Shown here: in pieces, positions 33,877 to 42,820 of the stretch
Layout of the letters: each line of letters starts with the position of its first letter
Numbering within the stretch: position 1 is the stretch's first letter
NCBI RefSeq assembly: GCF_014205765.1
Contig: NZ_JACIIZ010000007.1
Coordinates: 1-64,000 of the forward strand
DNA: 64,000 nucleotides
Reading direction: 5' to 3'
From: Nitrospirillum iridis
GTDB taxonomy: Bacteria > Pseudomonadota > Alphaproteobacteria > Azospirillales > Azospirillaceae
Notes under the pieces: generated by a model
What the model was told of the DNA's origin: nothing
What the model saw: the letters and a program-made list of their open reading frames with translations, nothing else
The model's database searches: none
Program-made: the position numbers and the translations under genes

Positions 33877-36804
33877 ATGAAGGGATTTGAGAGCAGGATC
33901 CGTCAGTCGCTGCTGACGGGCGCCGCCATTGGCGTGTGCGCCCTGACGTCGATGGCGACGACGGCCTACGCCGCCGCCGACGATCTGCAAGAAATCGTCA
34001 TCACGGGTTCGCGCATTAAGACGGACTCGTCCGTCGGCATCAGCCCGGTGACCACCGTTAGCAACGAAGAAATCAAGTTGCAGGGCGCCACCAGGATGGA
34101 AGACGTCCTGAACAACCTGCCCCAGGTCTTCGCTAGCCAGGGTGGCAACATTTCCAACGGCTCCACCGGCACCGCCACGGTGAACCTGCGCGGTCTGGGG
34201 TCGCAGCGCACCCTGGTGCTGATCGACGGACATCGGATGCCTGCCGGTTCGCCGTTGAACAGCGCCGCCGACCTGAACGAAATCCCCACCGCCCTGGTGA
34301 AGCGCGTCGAAGTGCTGAGCGGCGGTGCCTCGGCCGTGTACGGCGCCGACGCCGTGGCCGGCGTCGTCAACTTCATCATGGACGACAAGTTCGAAGGGGC
34401 TAAGGCGGAAGTCGGTTACAGCTTCTACCAACACAACAACGACAGCACCCGCATCCAGAACGCCGTCAAGGCGCGCAATTTCGCGCTGCCCGACGATGAC
34501 GTGACGGACGGCTTCACCCGCACCTATTCCGGCGTGCTGGGCGTGAACAGCACCGACGGCAAGGGTAACATCACCGTCTACGCCGAATACCTGAAAGCGC
34601 AGCCGCTGCAGCAGGGTGCCCGCGACTACAGCGCATGCGCCATCAGCGTCAGCTCCAAGGGCGCCTATTCCTGCGGTGGTTCAGGCACGACCGCACCGGC
34701 CCAGATCATCGACAACATCGGTGGCGGCGACTACATCGTCAGCGGCAAAAACCTGAATAACTACACGTCGGCGTCCGCGTTCAACTACGCGCCGTACAAC
34801 TACTATCAGCGCCCGGACCAGCGCTATTCGGCCGGCTTCTTCGGTCATTACGATTTCAACGAACATGTTCAGGTCTATACCGAGTTCATGTTCCACGATG
34901 ACCACACGCTGGCGCAAATCGCGCCGTCGGGTGTGTTCGGTCAGGAATTCACCATCGGCTGCGACAGCCCCCTTCTGTCGGCCAGTCAGATCAACACCCT
35001 CTGCACCGCCAACGGCCTGACCTCTTCCGACAAGGCCGATGTCAGCATCCTGCGTCGTAACGTCGAAGGCGGTGGCCGTATCGACGATCTGCGCCACACC
35101 TCGTACCGTGAGTTGATCGGCCTGAAGGGCGACCTGTACGACGGCTGGAGCTATGACGTGTCCGCCCAGCGCAGCACCGTCATCCTGTCGGAAACCTACA
35201 AGAACGACTTCTCGCTGGCCCGCACGGCCGAGGCGCTGAACGTCACCAAGGATAGCAACGGCAACTTGGTGTGCGCCAACTCGGCCGCCGTGGCCGCCGG
35301 CTGCTCGCCCTACACCATCTTCGACAGCAGCAGCAGCATTTCCAGTGCCGCGTTGACCTATCTGCAGACTCCGGGCTTCAAGGAAGGTTCGACGGTCCAG
35401 GACGTGGTTAACGCGTCCATCAGCGGCGACCTGGGGCGGTATGGCCTGCAAAGCCCGCTGGCCAATCGCGGCGTGGCGATCGTGTTCGGCACGGAATACC
35501 GCCGTGAAGAGCTGACTCTGAAGGTCGACCAGGAATTCGACAGCGGCGATCTGGCGGGCCAGGGTGGTCCGACCCACGGCGTGGCGGGCGCCTACGATGT
35601 CCGTGAAGCCTTCATGGAAGTGAAGATCCCGGTCATCCAGGACAAGCCCTTCATCAAGGAATTCAACATCGAGGGTGGCTACCGCTACTCCGACTACAGC
35701 ACCTCCGGCAAGACCGACACCTACAAGGTTGGTGGAGACTGGGCCCCGACGTCCGACCTGCGCCTGCGTGCCGGCTTCAACCACGCCGTCCGCGCGCCCA
35801 ACGTGGTGGAACTGTTCACACCGCAGGGTGTCGCCCTGGGGCTGACCGACGACCCCTGCGCCGGTTCCTCGCCCAGCTACACCTTGGCCCAGTGCGCCCG
35901 TACCGGCGTGACCGCCGCCCAGTATGGCAAGATCGTCGCCAACGGCGCTGGCCAGTACAATGACCTGGAAGGCGGTAATCCGAACCTGAAGCCGGAAGCG
36001 GCGGACACCCTGACCGTGGGTACCGTCATCACCCCGACCTTCCTGCCGGACCTGACCTTCTCGGCCGACTACTACAACATCCACATTGACGACACGATCA
36101 ACGGCATCGGTGCCGACCTGATCATGACCAACTGCCTGAACGGCATCAACACCAGCACCTTCTGTCCGCTGATCAAGCGTAGCGCCACGGGTTCGCTGTG
36201 GCTGGGCACCACGGGCTATGTCACCAACACCAACCAGAACACCGGTAGCCTGGAACAGTCGGGTATCGACTTCAACGCCAACTATCGCGTTGATCTGGCT
36301 GACATCGGCCTGGAGAAGGTCGGCGCCCTGAATTTCAACATGACGGGCACCTACCTGATCGACTTCGTCACCCAGGCCCTGAAGGGCTCGGACGGTTATG
36401 ATTGCGCCGGGTACTTCGGTGCCAACTGCGGCGTGCCGGCTCCCGTTTGGCGTCACAAGGTTCGCGCGACCTGGCAGACCCCGTGGGACGCCGATATTTC
36501 GGTGGCATGGCGTCACCTGAGCAGCGTGGCTTGGGAACGCAACAGCAGCAACGCCACCCTGCACGGCACCTCGATCCCCGGCCTGTCCGAGATCTCCAGC
36601 TACGACTACTTCGACTTCTCCGGCTCTTACCAGGTGAGCGACTGGCTGACCCTCAGCGGCGGCGTGAACAACGTCTTCGACAAGGATCCGCCTCTGGCCA
36701 CCACCCAGGTGGCGAGTTCCTCGTACATCAACGGCAACACCTATGCGCAGGTGTACGACAGCCTGGGTCGTTATTTCTTCTTCCGCGCTTCCGCCAAGTT
36801 CTAA
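33877..36804 (+). CDS. TonB-dependent receptor 2
   Basis: The 975-residue outer-membrane receptor has a signal peptide (LLTGAAIGVCALTSMATTAYA), a TonB box in DDLQEIVITGSRIK, a plug with VNLRGLGSQRTLVLIDGHRM and LSGGASAVYGADAVAGVVNF, a large barrel, and an ARG-F-type end (RASAKF). Loop cysteines (about eight) probably form disulfides. The subfamily (GSRIK...RTLVLIDG...GGASAVYGADA) is expanded in Caulobacter, Sphingomonas and Xanthomonas and is linked to plant or oligomeric carbon sources, but no substrate is evident here. It is a paralogue of receptor 3. The start at 33877 has TGGAG nine bases upstream; ATG 33868 is the alternative. Confidence 0.9.
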   Translation: MKGFESRIRQSLLTGAAIGVCALTSMATTAYAAADDLQEIVITGSRIKTDSSVGISPVTTVSNEEIKLQGATRMEDVLNNLPQVFASQGGNISNGSTGTATVNLRGLGSQRTLVLIDGHRMPAGSPLNSAADLNEIPTALVKRVEVLSGGASAVYGADAVAGVVNFIMDDKFEGAKAEVGYSFYQHNNDSTRIQNAVKARNFALPDDDVTDGFTRTYSGVLGVNSTDGKGNITVYAEYLKAQPLQQGARDYSACAISVSSKGAYSCGGSGTTAPAQIIDNIGGGDYIVSGKNLNNYTSASAFNYAPYNYYQRPDQRYSAGFFGHYDFNEHVQVYTEFMFHDDHTLAQIAPSGVFGQEFTIGCDSPLLSASQINTLCTANGLTSSDKADVSILRRNVEGGGRIDDLRHTSYRELIGLKGDLYDGWSYDVSAQRSTVILSETYKNDFSLARTAEALNVTKDSNGNLVCANSAAVAAGCSPYTIFDSSSSISSAALTYLQTPGFKEGSTVQDVVNASISGDLGRYGLQSPLANRGVAIVFGTEYRREELTLKVDQEFDSGDLAGQGGPTHGVAGAYDVREAFMEVKIPVIQDKPFIKEFNIEGGYRYSDYSTSGKTDTYKVGGDWAPTSDLRLRAGFNHAVRAPNVVELFTPQGVALGLTDDPCAGSSPSYTLAQCARTGVTAAQYGKIVANGAGQYNDLEGGNPNLKPEAADTLTVGTVITPTFLPDLTFSADYYNIHIDDTINGIGADLIMTNCLNGINTSTFCPLIKRSATGSLWLGTTGYVTNTNQNTGSLEQSGIDFNANYRVDLADIGLEKVGALNFNMTGTYLIDFVTQALKGSDGYDCAGYFGANCGVPAPVWRHKVRATWQTPWDADISVAWRHLSSVAWERNSSNATLHGTSIPGLSEISSYDYFDFSGSYQVSDWLTLSGGVNNVFDKDPPLATTQVASSSYINGNTYAQVYDSLGRYFFFRASAKF

Positions 36805-36834
36805 TCGAACCCAGGCGTAGCGTTCAGTACAGAG

Positions 36835-36868
36835 ACGGCGGGTCCCTCGGGGCCCGCCGTTTTCTTTT
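36835..36868 (+). terminator. Rho-independent terminator of receptor 2
   Basis: ACGGCGGGTCCC pairs with GGGCCCGCCGT (one bulge) and is followed by TTTCTTTTT. Confidence 0.85.
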
Positions 36869-36996
36869 TGATCTCAATACCTTGTGTGGACACGACAGCT
36901 CGGGCTATTCCGCCGGGTGTAAAGCCATGGCACACTGCCCCTCAAGGGGACCGCCTCACGGGCCCCACGATGGACCAACCCCTGGAACCCCGGACC

Positions 36997-37515
36997 ATGC
37001 CGTTCAAGAAGACGTCGTTCAAAAAGGCCGCCGCCCTATCGCTGGCCCTGGCCGTCGCCCCCGCCGCTACCCACGCCGCCTGGGCCGCCGACACCCTGGC
37101 CACCTGCCGCGCCATCGGTGACGCCACCCGGCGCCTGGCCTGCTATGACGCCCTGGCCGCGGCGACGGCGAATACCCCCGCCCCCGTCGCGAACACTGCG
37201 ACGGGGGCCCCCGCCATGCCGGAGGATCCGACCGAACGCTTTGGCAAGGAAAGATTGCCGCGGACGGAGGAGCAGCGGGCCCAGGATGACGCGGAGCAGC
37301 AGGAGGAAATGCACTCCACCGTCGCCAAGTCCGTCGCCCTGCCCTATCGCATCTTCGCGGTCACGCTGGAAAACGGCCAGACCTGGGTCAGCAAGGAAGC
37401 GCTGACCTTCGACCCCAAGCCGGGCGACGAGGTGCGGGTGATGCACGGCCTGTTGGGCAGCTACTCCATGGTCGTCGGCCGCAGCCGTGTGGTGAAGGCC
37501 ACGCGCATCAACTGA
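36997..37515 (+). CDS. Periplasmic protein of unknown function
   Basis: The 172-residue product has a signal peptide (KKAAALSLALAVAPAATHAA, cleavage near residue 27-29). The mature N-terminus is TLATCRAIGDATRRLACYDA, a C-x(n)-R-L-A-C-Y-D motif shared by a range of small periplasmic proteins. An acidic linker (about residues 75-105, with QRAQDDAEQQEEMH) and a small beta domain (YRIFAVTLENGQTWVSKEAL...VMHGLLGSYSMVVG) follow. The two cysteines likely form a disulfide. The ATG at 36997 was preferred because it abuts the signal peptide; ATG 36970 would add nine residues. No function can be assigned. Confidence 0.65.
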   Translation: MPFKKTSFKKAAALSLALAVAPAATHAAWAADTLATCRAIGDATRRLACYDALAAATANTPAPVANTATGAPAMPEDPTERFGKERLPRTEEQRAQDDAEQQEEMHSTVAKSVALPYRIFAVTLENGQTWVSKEALTFDPKPGDEVRVMHGLLGSYSMVVGRSRVVKATRIN

Positions 37516-37540
37516 ACTGGCCAGAGTCGACAGAATCGAT

Positions 37541-37568
37541 GGGCGGCCCTCAGCGGCCGCCCTTTTTC
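37541..37568 (+). terminator. Rho-independent terminator of the periplasmic protein gene
   Basis: GGGCGGCC pairs with GGCCGCCC around CTCAGC, followed by TTTTT. Convergent with the efflux operon. Confidence 0.8.
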
Positions 37569-37642
37569 ATGCCGGCCCCTGGGCCAGCGGGATCCAAAGC
37601 GCCCCGCCCGGCGGAGACCGGGCGGGGGCCGCGTCATGCGGA

Positions 37643-39148
37643 TCAGTGCACGCCCGTGGTGTCGGCCACCCGGGTCGGCCGGGGCGCCAGCCAGATGACC
37701 AGCGCGGCGATGAACAGCGCCACCGCCACCCCCAGGAAAACCTGGTTGGTGGCCAGCATCACGCCCTGCGCCTGCACCAACTGATCCAGCCGACCGATGG
37801 AGAGGTCGCCGAACAGGACGTCGGGCCGCAGGAGATCCACCAGTTCGGCCCGGTTGCGGGTGGTGCTGTCCTCCCACACCGTATTGACCAGCGAGGTGGC
37901 GAAGGCGCCGGAGAAGGTGCGCAGGAAATTCATCAGGCCGGCCGCCGAAGCGGTCTCCGCAGGCTCGACACTGGCCAGCGCCAGGGACGTCAGCGGCACG
38001 AAGAAGAAGGGCATGCCGATGCCCTGGAGCAGCAGTGGCACCGAGACCTGGAAATAGGTCATGTCCGAGGTGGAACCGCAGCGATAGAGGGTGACCCCGG
38101 CCATCCACGCCAGCCCAAAGAACACCAGGGGGCGGGGGTCGACCTTGGCGGACAGCTTGGCCACCAGGGGCGCCAGGATCACCGCGGAGATGCCGGATAC
38201 CGCGGTGGCGTACCCCGCCCAGGTGGCGGTGTATCCCATGTTGCTTTGCAGCCACAGCGGCGTCAGCACGGCGGTGCCGAAGAAGGCGCCAAAGCCCACG
38301 CTGATGGTCAGCACGGCGGTGGCGTAGCCCCGGTGCCGGAACACCCGCAAATCGACGATGGGCTGCGCCTCCGTCAGTTCCCAGATCATGAAGGCGCAGA
38401 AGCCGATCGCCGCCACGATGGCCAGCGCCACGATCTCGGTGGACGCGAACCAGTCCAGGTCCTTGCCCTCATCCAGCATGATCTGCAGGGCCCCGACCCA
38501 GACGATCAGCAGGCCCAGGCCCACCACGTCGAAGCGGGTCTTGAGCAAGGAGGTCTCGAACGGCTTCAGCAGACCCCAGCAGGCGACGGCGCACACCAGG
38601 GCGATGGGCACGTTGATGTAGAAGATATAGGGCCACCCCCAGCCATCGCACAGCGTGCCACCGAGGATGGGGCCCAGGATGGGCGCCACCAGCGTGGTCA
38701 TGGCCCAAATGCCCATGGCGGCGGGCGCCTTTTCCTTGGGGAAGATGCGCAGCAGCAAGGTTTGCGACAGGGGCATGAGCGGCCCGCCGGCCAGACCCTG
38801 AAAGACGCGGAACAGCACCAGCATGCCCAGCGACTGGGCGAAACCACACAGCGCCGAAAATAGGCCAAATCCCAGCATGGCGGCCACGAAGGTGCGCACG
38901 GTGCCGAACCGCCCGGCCAGCCAGCCGGTCAACGGCACCGTCACCGCCTCCGCCACCGCATAGGAGGTGATGACGTAGGTACCCTGGCTGGAGGACACCG
39001 CCAGGCCGCCGGCGATGTTGGGCACCGACACGTTGGCGATGGTGGTGTCCAGCACCACCAGGAAATTCGCGGCAGCCAGGAGCAGGCCACCCAGCAGCAA
39101 CTTGCCACCGGACAGCGTCGGGATTGCGTCGTCGGGTGCGTCGCTCAT
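37643..39148 (-). CDS. DHA2 family MFS efflux transporter, EmrB/QacA type
   Basis: The 501-residue inner-membrane protein has 14 predicted spans. Motifs of the EmrB subfamily are present: FLVVLDTTIANVSVPNIAGG (D1), TSYAVAEAVTVPLTGWLAGR, GLAGGPLMPLSQTLLLRIFP, APILGPILGGTLCDGWGWPY (motif C) and FYINVPIALVCAVA. It exports hydrophobic drugs with the HlyD-like adaptor encoded 12 bases upstream and the outer-membrane factor further upstream. It is the last gene of the three-gene operon (41871 down to 37643) controlled, by position, by the divergent TetR gene. Confidence 0.92.
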   Translation of the reverse strand: MSDAPDDAIPTLSGGKLLLGGLLLAAANFLVVLDTTIANVSVPNIAGGLAVSSSQGTYVITSYAVAEAVTVPLTGWLAGRFGTVRTFVAAMLGFGLFSALCGFAQSLGMLVLFRVFQGLAGGPLMPLSQTLLLRIFPKEKAPAAMGIWAMTTLVAPILGPILGGTLCDGWGWPYIFYINVPIALVCAVACWGLLKPFETSLLKTRFDVVGLGLLIVWVGALQIMLDEGKDLDWFASTEIVALAIVAAIGFCAFMIWELTEAQPIVDLRVFRHRGYATAVLTISVGFGAFFGTAVLTPLWLQSNMGYTATWAGYATAVSGISAVILAPLVAKLSAKVDPRPLVFFGLAWMAGVTLYRCGSTSDMTYFQVSVPLLLQGIGMPFFFVPLTSLALASVEPAETASAAGLMNFLRTFSGAFATSLVNTVWEDSTTRNRAELVDLLRPDVLFGDLSIGRLDQLVQAQGVMLATNQVFLGVAVALFIAALVIWLAPRPTRVADTTGVH

Positions 39149-39160
39149 GATGCCCGTACC

Positions 39161-40357
39161 TCAGTTCTGGCCGTGGGCCGGTGCCGCCGGCGCGCCGGTA
39201 TCGATGGTGACGTTCATGGACAGGCCCACCCGCAGCGGGTGAACGGCCAGTTCGCTGGGGTCCAGCAACACGCGCACGGGCACGCGCTGCACCACCTTGA
39301 TCCAGTTGCCGGTGGCGTTCTGTGCGGGGATGAGCGCGAAGGCGGAACCGGTGCCGCCGGCCAGGCCCGCCACCTGGCCATGGAAAACAACGTCGCTGCC
39401 ATACAGGTCGGCGGTCAGTTCCACCGGCTGGCCCGCGCGGACCTTGGCCAGCTGCACTTCCTTGAAGTTGGCGTCGACATAGGCCTGGGCCACCGGCACC
39501 ACGCTCATCAGCATGGTGTCGGCCTTTACCCGCTGGCCGACCTGCACCTGGCGGCGGGCCACCACGCCATCAAAGGGGGCCCGCACCACCGTGCGGCCCA
39601 GATCCACCTTGGCCTGATCCACGCGGGCGCGGGCGGCCATGACCTCGGGATTTGTTTCCACCGTGCTGTCGGCGATCAGCACGGTGTTGGCCTTTTGCGA
39701 CCCCTGGGCCGCCACGCGGTTGGCCACCGCCTGCGCCCTCGTCGCCTTGGCCACCGCCAGGTTCGCGCTGGCCGTGGCGAAAGCGTTCTGGGCGCTGGTC
39801 AATTCTTCCCCAGACACGGCACCCGAGGCCGACAGCGCCTTTCGCCGATCCAGGTCGATCCGGGCGCGGTCATAATCCGCCTGGGCGGAGAGCAACTGCG
39901 CCTCGGCCCGGGCGCCATCGGCCTCCCGCGCCGCCACTTGGGCCCCAAGGGCCCCGTCATTGGCGAAGTAGGCCCGCACGCGGCGTTCCGCCTGGCCCAA
40001 TTGGGCCTCCGCCTGGGCCAACGCGATGCGGGCGTCGGTGTCGTCGATCACCACCAGGACGTCCCCCTTCTTCACCGCCTGGGTGTCCACCACCGGCACC
40101 GACCGCACCGTGCCATCCAGGGACGACGTCACCTGGGCCGCGTCGGCATTGACGTAGGCGTTGTCGGTGGAGACATAGCGCCGCCCCATCACCAGGCTGT
40201 AGCCGCCATACCCCAGGCCGGCCAACAGGACGACGGCCCCAAGTCCGGCGAACAGGCGTCCGCGCGCCGACCGGCCCGGCGCCGGCGACGCCAGCGGGTG
40301 GATGGTGGCCTCGATGATGTCTTCAGACGGGGTCGGCAAGCGGGAGGGCGTGGACAT
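39161..40357 (-). CDS. HlyD/EmrA-type membrane fusion protein
   Basis: The 398-residue periplasmic adaptor has one N-terminal membrane helix (LFAGLGAVVLLAGLGYGGYS, residues about 34-53). The barrel-sandwich hybrid region (STDNAYVNADAAQVTSSLDG) follows, then a long alpha-helical hairpin (ALAQAEAQLGQAERRVRAY ... AKATRAQAVANRVAAQ) and the beta-barrel end with VRAPFDGVVARRQVQVGQ. This is the EmrA/VceA layout. AAGGAT lies seven bases before the ATG. It couples the EmrB-like pump to the outer-membrane factor encoded on either side of it. Confidence 0.93.
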   Translation of the reverse strand: MSTPSRLPTPSEDIIEATIHPLASPAPGRSARGRLFAGLGAVVLLAGLGYGGYSLVMGRRYVSTDNAYVNADAAQVTSSLDGTVRSVPVVDTQAVKKGDVLVVIDDTDARIALAQAEAQLGQAERRVRAYFANDGALGAQVAAREADGARAEAQLLSAQADYDRARIDLDRRKALSASGAVSGEELTSAQNAFATASANLAVAKATRAQAVANRVAAQGSQKANTVLIADSTVETNPEVMAARARVDQAKVDLGRTVVRAPFDGVVARRQVQVGQRVKADTMLMSVVPVAQAYVDANFKEVQLAKVRAGQPVELTADLYGSDVVFHGQVAGLAGGTGSAFALIPAQNATGNWIKVVQRVPVRVLLDPSELAVHPLRVGLSMNVTIDTGAPAAPAHGQN

Positions 40358-40383
40358 GGGGAGTATCCTTGGGAACGGACGGC

Positions 40384-41871
40384 TTAACGAGCGGCGACGG
40401 TGGTGGGAATCGCGGGGGAGGCGGCCAGGTAGCCACCGCCCAGGGCGCGGATAAGGGTGATGTCGAGGGTGAAGGCCCGGGACTCCAGATCCGCCAGGGC
40501 GCGGCGGTCGGCGATCAACGTGTCTTCCGCCGTCAGCACATCCAGATAGGTCGACAGCTTGCCCTCGTAGCGGGCGGTGGCGATGCGGTGGGCGTCACCC
40601 GCGGCGGCCAGGGCGTCGCGGGCATGGGCCAGGCGCGTCTCCAGGGCACGGGTGCTGACGGCGGCGTCGGCGACATCCTGCAGGGCCTTGGCCACCGTGC
40701 TGTTGTAGTCGGCAACGGCGGCGTCATAGTCGGCCCGGGCTCCCCGGTACTGCGCCGCCAGCGACCCGCCTTCGAACAGAGGCAGGCTGACGGCGGGCCC
40801 GATGCTGCCGATGGTGGCGCCGGACTTGGTCAGGGCGTTCAGGCCCAAGGTCTGCAGCCCGAAATAGGCGGCCAGGTTCACATTGGGATAGAAGGCGGCC
40901 TTGGCGCCATCGATGCGCCGGGCCGCCGCCTCGACCTTCAGGCGGGCGGCCACCACGTCGGGGCGGCGCCCCAGCAGATCGGCGGCCAGGCTGGTCGGCA
41001 GGCCAAAGGCCCGCAGCTGCGCCTTGGCCGGCGGTTCGATGGTCAGGCCCCGGTCGGGTCCCGCGCCGATGAGGGCGGCCAGCCGGTTGCGGGTGAGGGC
41101 GATGGCCTCGTCCTGGGCCGCAAGGTCGCCGCGGGCCGTGGCCTCACGCGCCTCCGCCTGGCGGACGGCACCCAGGGTTTCCAGGCCATTTTCCCGGCGC
41201 TGGCGCACCAGCGCCGTGCTGCGCGCCCGCACGTCCACGGCATCGGCCGCCGCCGCGCGGTCGGCCACCTGTTGCGCGAGATCGGCATAGGCCGCGGCGA
41301 TGCCGGCTGACAAGGTCAGGCGGGCTTGTGCCACCTCCGCCCGGGCGGCTTCGGCCTCGGACGTGGCGGCGGCCAGACTGGCGCGGTTCTTCCCCCAGAA
41401 ATCGAAGTCGTAGCTGAGGTCCAGCGTGGCGCGCGGCACCTCGTGATAGCCTTTGGGCACGAAGCTGGGCGGGAAAAGATACCGGTAGCTCTGCTTGTCC
41501 TCCGTCACCTGGGCGTTGGCGGTGACCTTGGGCAGCAGGGCCGCGTCCGCCTGGCCAGCCAGCGCATCCGCCTTGCGCAGGCGGGCCGCCGCCGCCGCGA
41601 GGTCCGGCGCGCCGGCCAACCCCTCTTCGATCAGGGCGTCCAACTGGCTGTCGCCATAGACGGCCCACCAGCGGTCCTGCGGCCAATCGGCGACGGGCTT
41701 TTGCGAAAAGCTGGCATCGGCGGCATAGCCGGCCGCCGGGCGGGGTGCGGGTGCCGGCCCCACATCGTCCGGCACCCAGGCGCAGGCGGCCGGCAGCAGC
41801 AGAGCGGCGGAAAGGAACAGCGAAACCGCCGGCGGCGAGCGGCGGCCGGAAGGGGAAGCGGGCGCGGGCAT
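40384..41871 (-). CDS. Efflux outer-membrane lipoprotein, NodT family
   Basis: The 495-residue outer-membrane factor has a lipoprotein signal (LFLSAALLLPAACA) and two outer-membrane-efflux repeats. Diagnostic stretches are WWAVYGDSQLDALIEEGLAG, APDLAAAAARLRKADALAG, LDLSYDFDFWGKNRASLAAA, LLGRRPDVVAARLKVEAAAR and VADAAVSTRALETRLAHARD. It is a paralogue of the product of 5521-7092. It is the first gene of the operon, and its promoter region carries two palindromes shared with the divergent TetR gene. Confidence 0.92.
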   Translation of the reverse strand: MPAPASPSGRRSPPAVSLFLSAALLLPAACAWVPDDVGPAPAPRPAAGYAADASFSQKPVADWPQDRWWAVYGDSQLDALIEEGLAGAPDLAAAAARLRKADALAGQADAALLPKVTANAQVTEDKQSYRYLFPPSFVPKGYHEVPRATLDLSYDFDFWGKNRASLAAATSEAEAARAEVAQARLTLSAGIAAAYADLAQQVADRAAAADAVDVRARSTALVRQRRENGLETLGAVRQAEAREATARGDLAAQDEAIALTRNRLAALIGAGPDRGLTIEPPAKAQLRAFGLPTSLAADLLGRRPDVVAARLKVEAAARRIDGAKAAFYPNVNLAAYFGLQTLGLNALTKSGATIGSIGPAVSLPLFEGGSLAAQYRGARADYDAAVADYNSTVAKALQDVADAAVSTRALETRLAHARDALAAAGDAHRIATARYEGKLSTYLDVLTAEDTLIADRRALADLESRAFTLDITLIRALGGGYLAASPAIPTTVAAR

Positions 41872-41893
41872 GGGAACCTTATCGGCATAAATG

Positions 41894-41905
41894 AACCGTA
41901 CGGTT
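41894..41905. promoter_or_regulatory. Palindromic operator 1 for the TetR regulator (efflux side)
   Basis: AACCGTACGGTT is a perfect 12-bp palindrome 22 bases upstream of the outer-membrane factor start. It shares the GTACGGT core with the palindrome at 41950. Confidence 0.65.
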
Positions 41906-41949
41906 TGGTTTTATAGACTTGCGTCCGACCGCCGTCAAGCGATAAACGT

Positions 41950-41964
41950 ACTGTACGGTACAGT
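41950..41964. promoter_or_regulatory. Palindromic operator 2 for the TetR regulator
   Basis: ACTGTAC-G-GTACAGT is a perfect 15-bp inverted repeat in the AT-rich part of the divergent region. The core TACGGTA overlaps that of operator 1, consistent with binding of the same regulator. Confidence 0.7.
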
Positions 41965-42081
41965 TAAAAACGCCCGCCGCTTGCCGCCAACGAAAAGCCG
42001 GGGCAAGGTCGCCACCACCGCCCGCCGCGCGGAACGCCCAGGGCGCCGCCCGGCCCAGTCCTTTAGGAAACGCCCGACACC

Positions 42082-42684
42082 ATGAAGGTGAAGACCACAG
42101 CCCGCCGCCAAGCCATCCTGGATGCCGCCAGCGCCCTGTTCCAGGAGGTGGGGTTCGCCGCCGCCTCCATGTCCGAGCTGGCCAACCGGCTGGGCGGGTC
42201 GAAGGCCACGCTGTACAGCTACTTCCGGTCCAAGGAGGAATTGTTCGTCGCCGTCATGGCTGAAGCCGGGGCGGAGATGAAAAAGGGCTCGTTCGAGTCG
42301 TTGGATCCGGATCGGGACCCGCGGGAGACACTGGTCAGCTTCGGTCGCATCTATCTGCGCTTCATCCTGTCACCCTGGGCCATCGCCATCCGCCGGGTCG
42401 CGGTGGCGGAGGCGGCGCGATCGGACGTGGGCCGGCTTCTCTATGAGAACGGCCCCAAGGTGGGCTGGTCGCTTTTCGCCGGCTATCTCACCCGGCTGAT
42501 GGACCGGGGCCGCCTGCGCCGCGTCGACCCCGATCGCGCCGCCGCGCATTTCCGCGCCCTGATGGAAGCCGAACATGTGGACATGTTCCTGCTGAACGCC
42601 CGGGAAAAGCCGGACGACGCGGCCATCGACAGCGCGGCCGACGCCGCGGTCGACCTGTTCCTGCGCGGCTACGCCCCGGACTAG
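42082..42684 (+). CDS. TetR/AcrR family transcriptional regulator
   Basis: The 200-residue protein has the TetR N-terminal DNA-binding domain (ARRQAILDAASALFQEVGFA, then SMSELANRLGGSKATLYSYF with recognition helix and RSKEELFVAVM). A helical ligand-binding domain follows, resembling the AefR-like C-terminal group. It is divergent from the nodT-emrA-emrB type operon, so it most likely represses that operon and itself and is released by a pump substrate. Two perfect palindromes in the 210-base shared region support this. The ligand is unknown. Confidence 0.92.
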   Translation: MKVKTTARRQAILDAASALFQEVGFAAASMSELANRLGGSKATLYSYFRSKEELFVAVMAEAGAEMKKGSFESLDPDRDPRETLVSFGRIYLRFILSPWAIAIRRVAVAEAARSDVGRLLYENGPKVGWSLFAGYLTRLMDRGRLRRVDPDRAAAHFRALMEAEHVDMFLLNAREKPDDAAIDSAADAAVDLFLRGYAPD

Positions 42685-42795
42685 AGTGCGATCGGTTCAG
42701 ATGGACGCATCTGAACCGTGAATTGCAATACGGAACAAAAGCTTAGAGTCCTTCCGGCGATTCAACGAAAGCCGGCAAGACTCTAAAGCCCATCA
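42685..42795. repeat. Paired hairpins between convergent genes
   Basis: CGGTTCAGATG (42693-42703) pairs with CATCTGAACCG (42708-42718). A second, interrupted stem pairs TTAGAGTC, then CCGGC, with GCCGG, then GACTCTAA (about 42744-42788). Elements of this form (GGTTCAGAT...ATCTGAACC with TAGAGTC...GACTCTA) are dispersed in several alphaproteobacteria, from memory. They may terminate both the tetR gene and the opposing hydroxylase gene. Confidence 0.6.
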
Positions 42796-42820
42796 AATTA
42801 TTTGGCGGACCGACGCTGGT

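Noticed and set aside
34681-36564. 627-codon minus-strand frame opposite TonB receptor 2
   Set aside because: Antisense shadow with repetitive Val/Gly/Asp composition and no ribosome-binding site.
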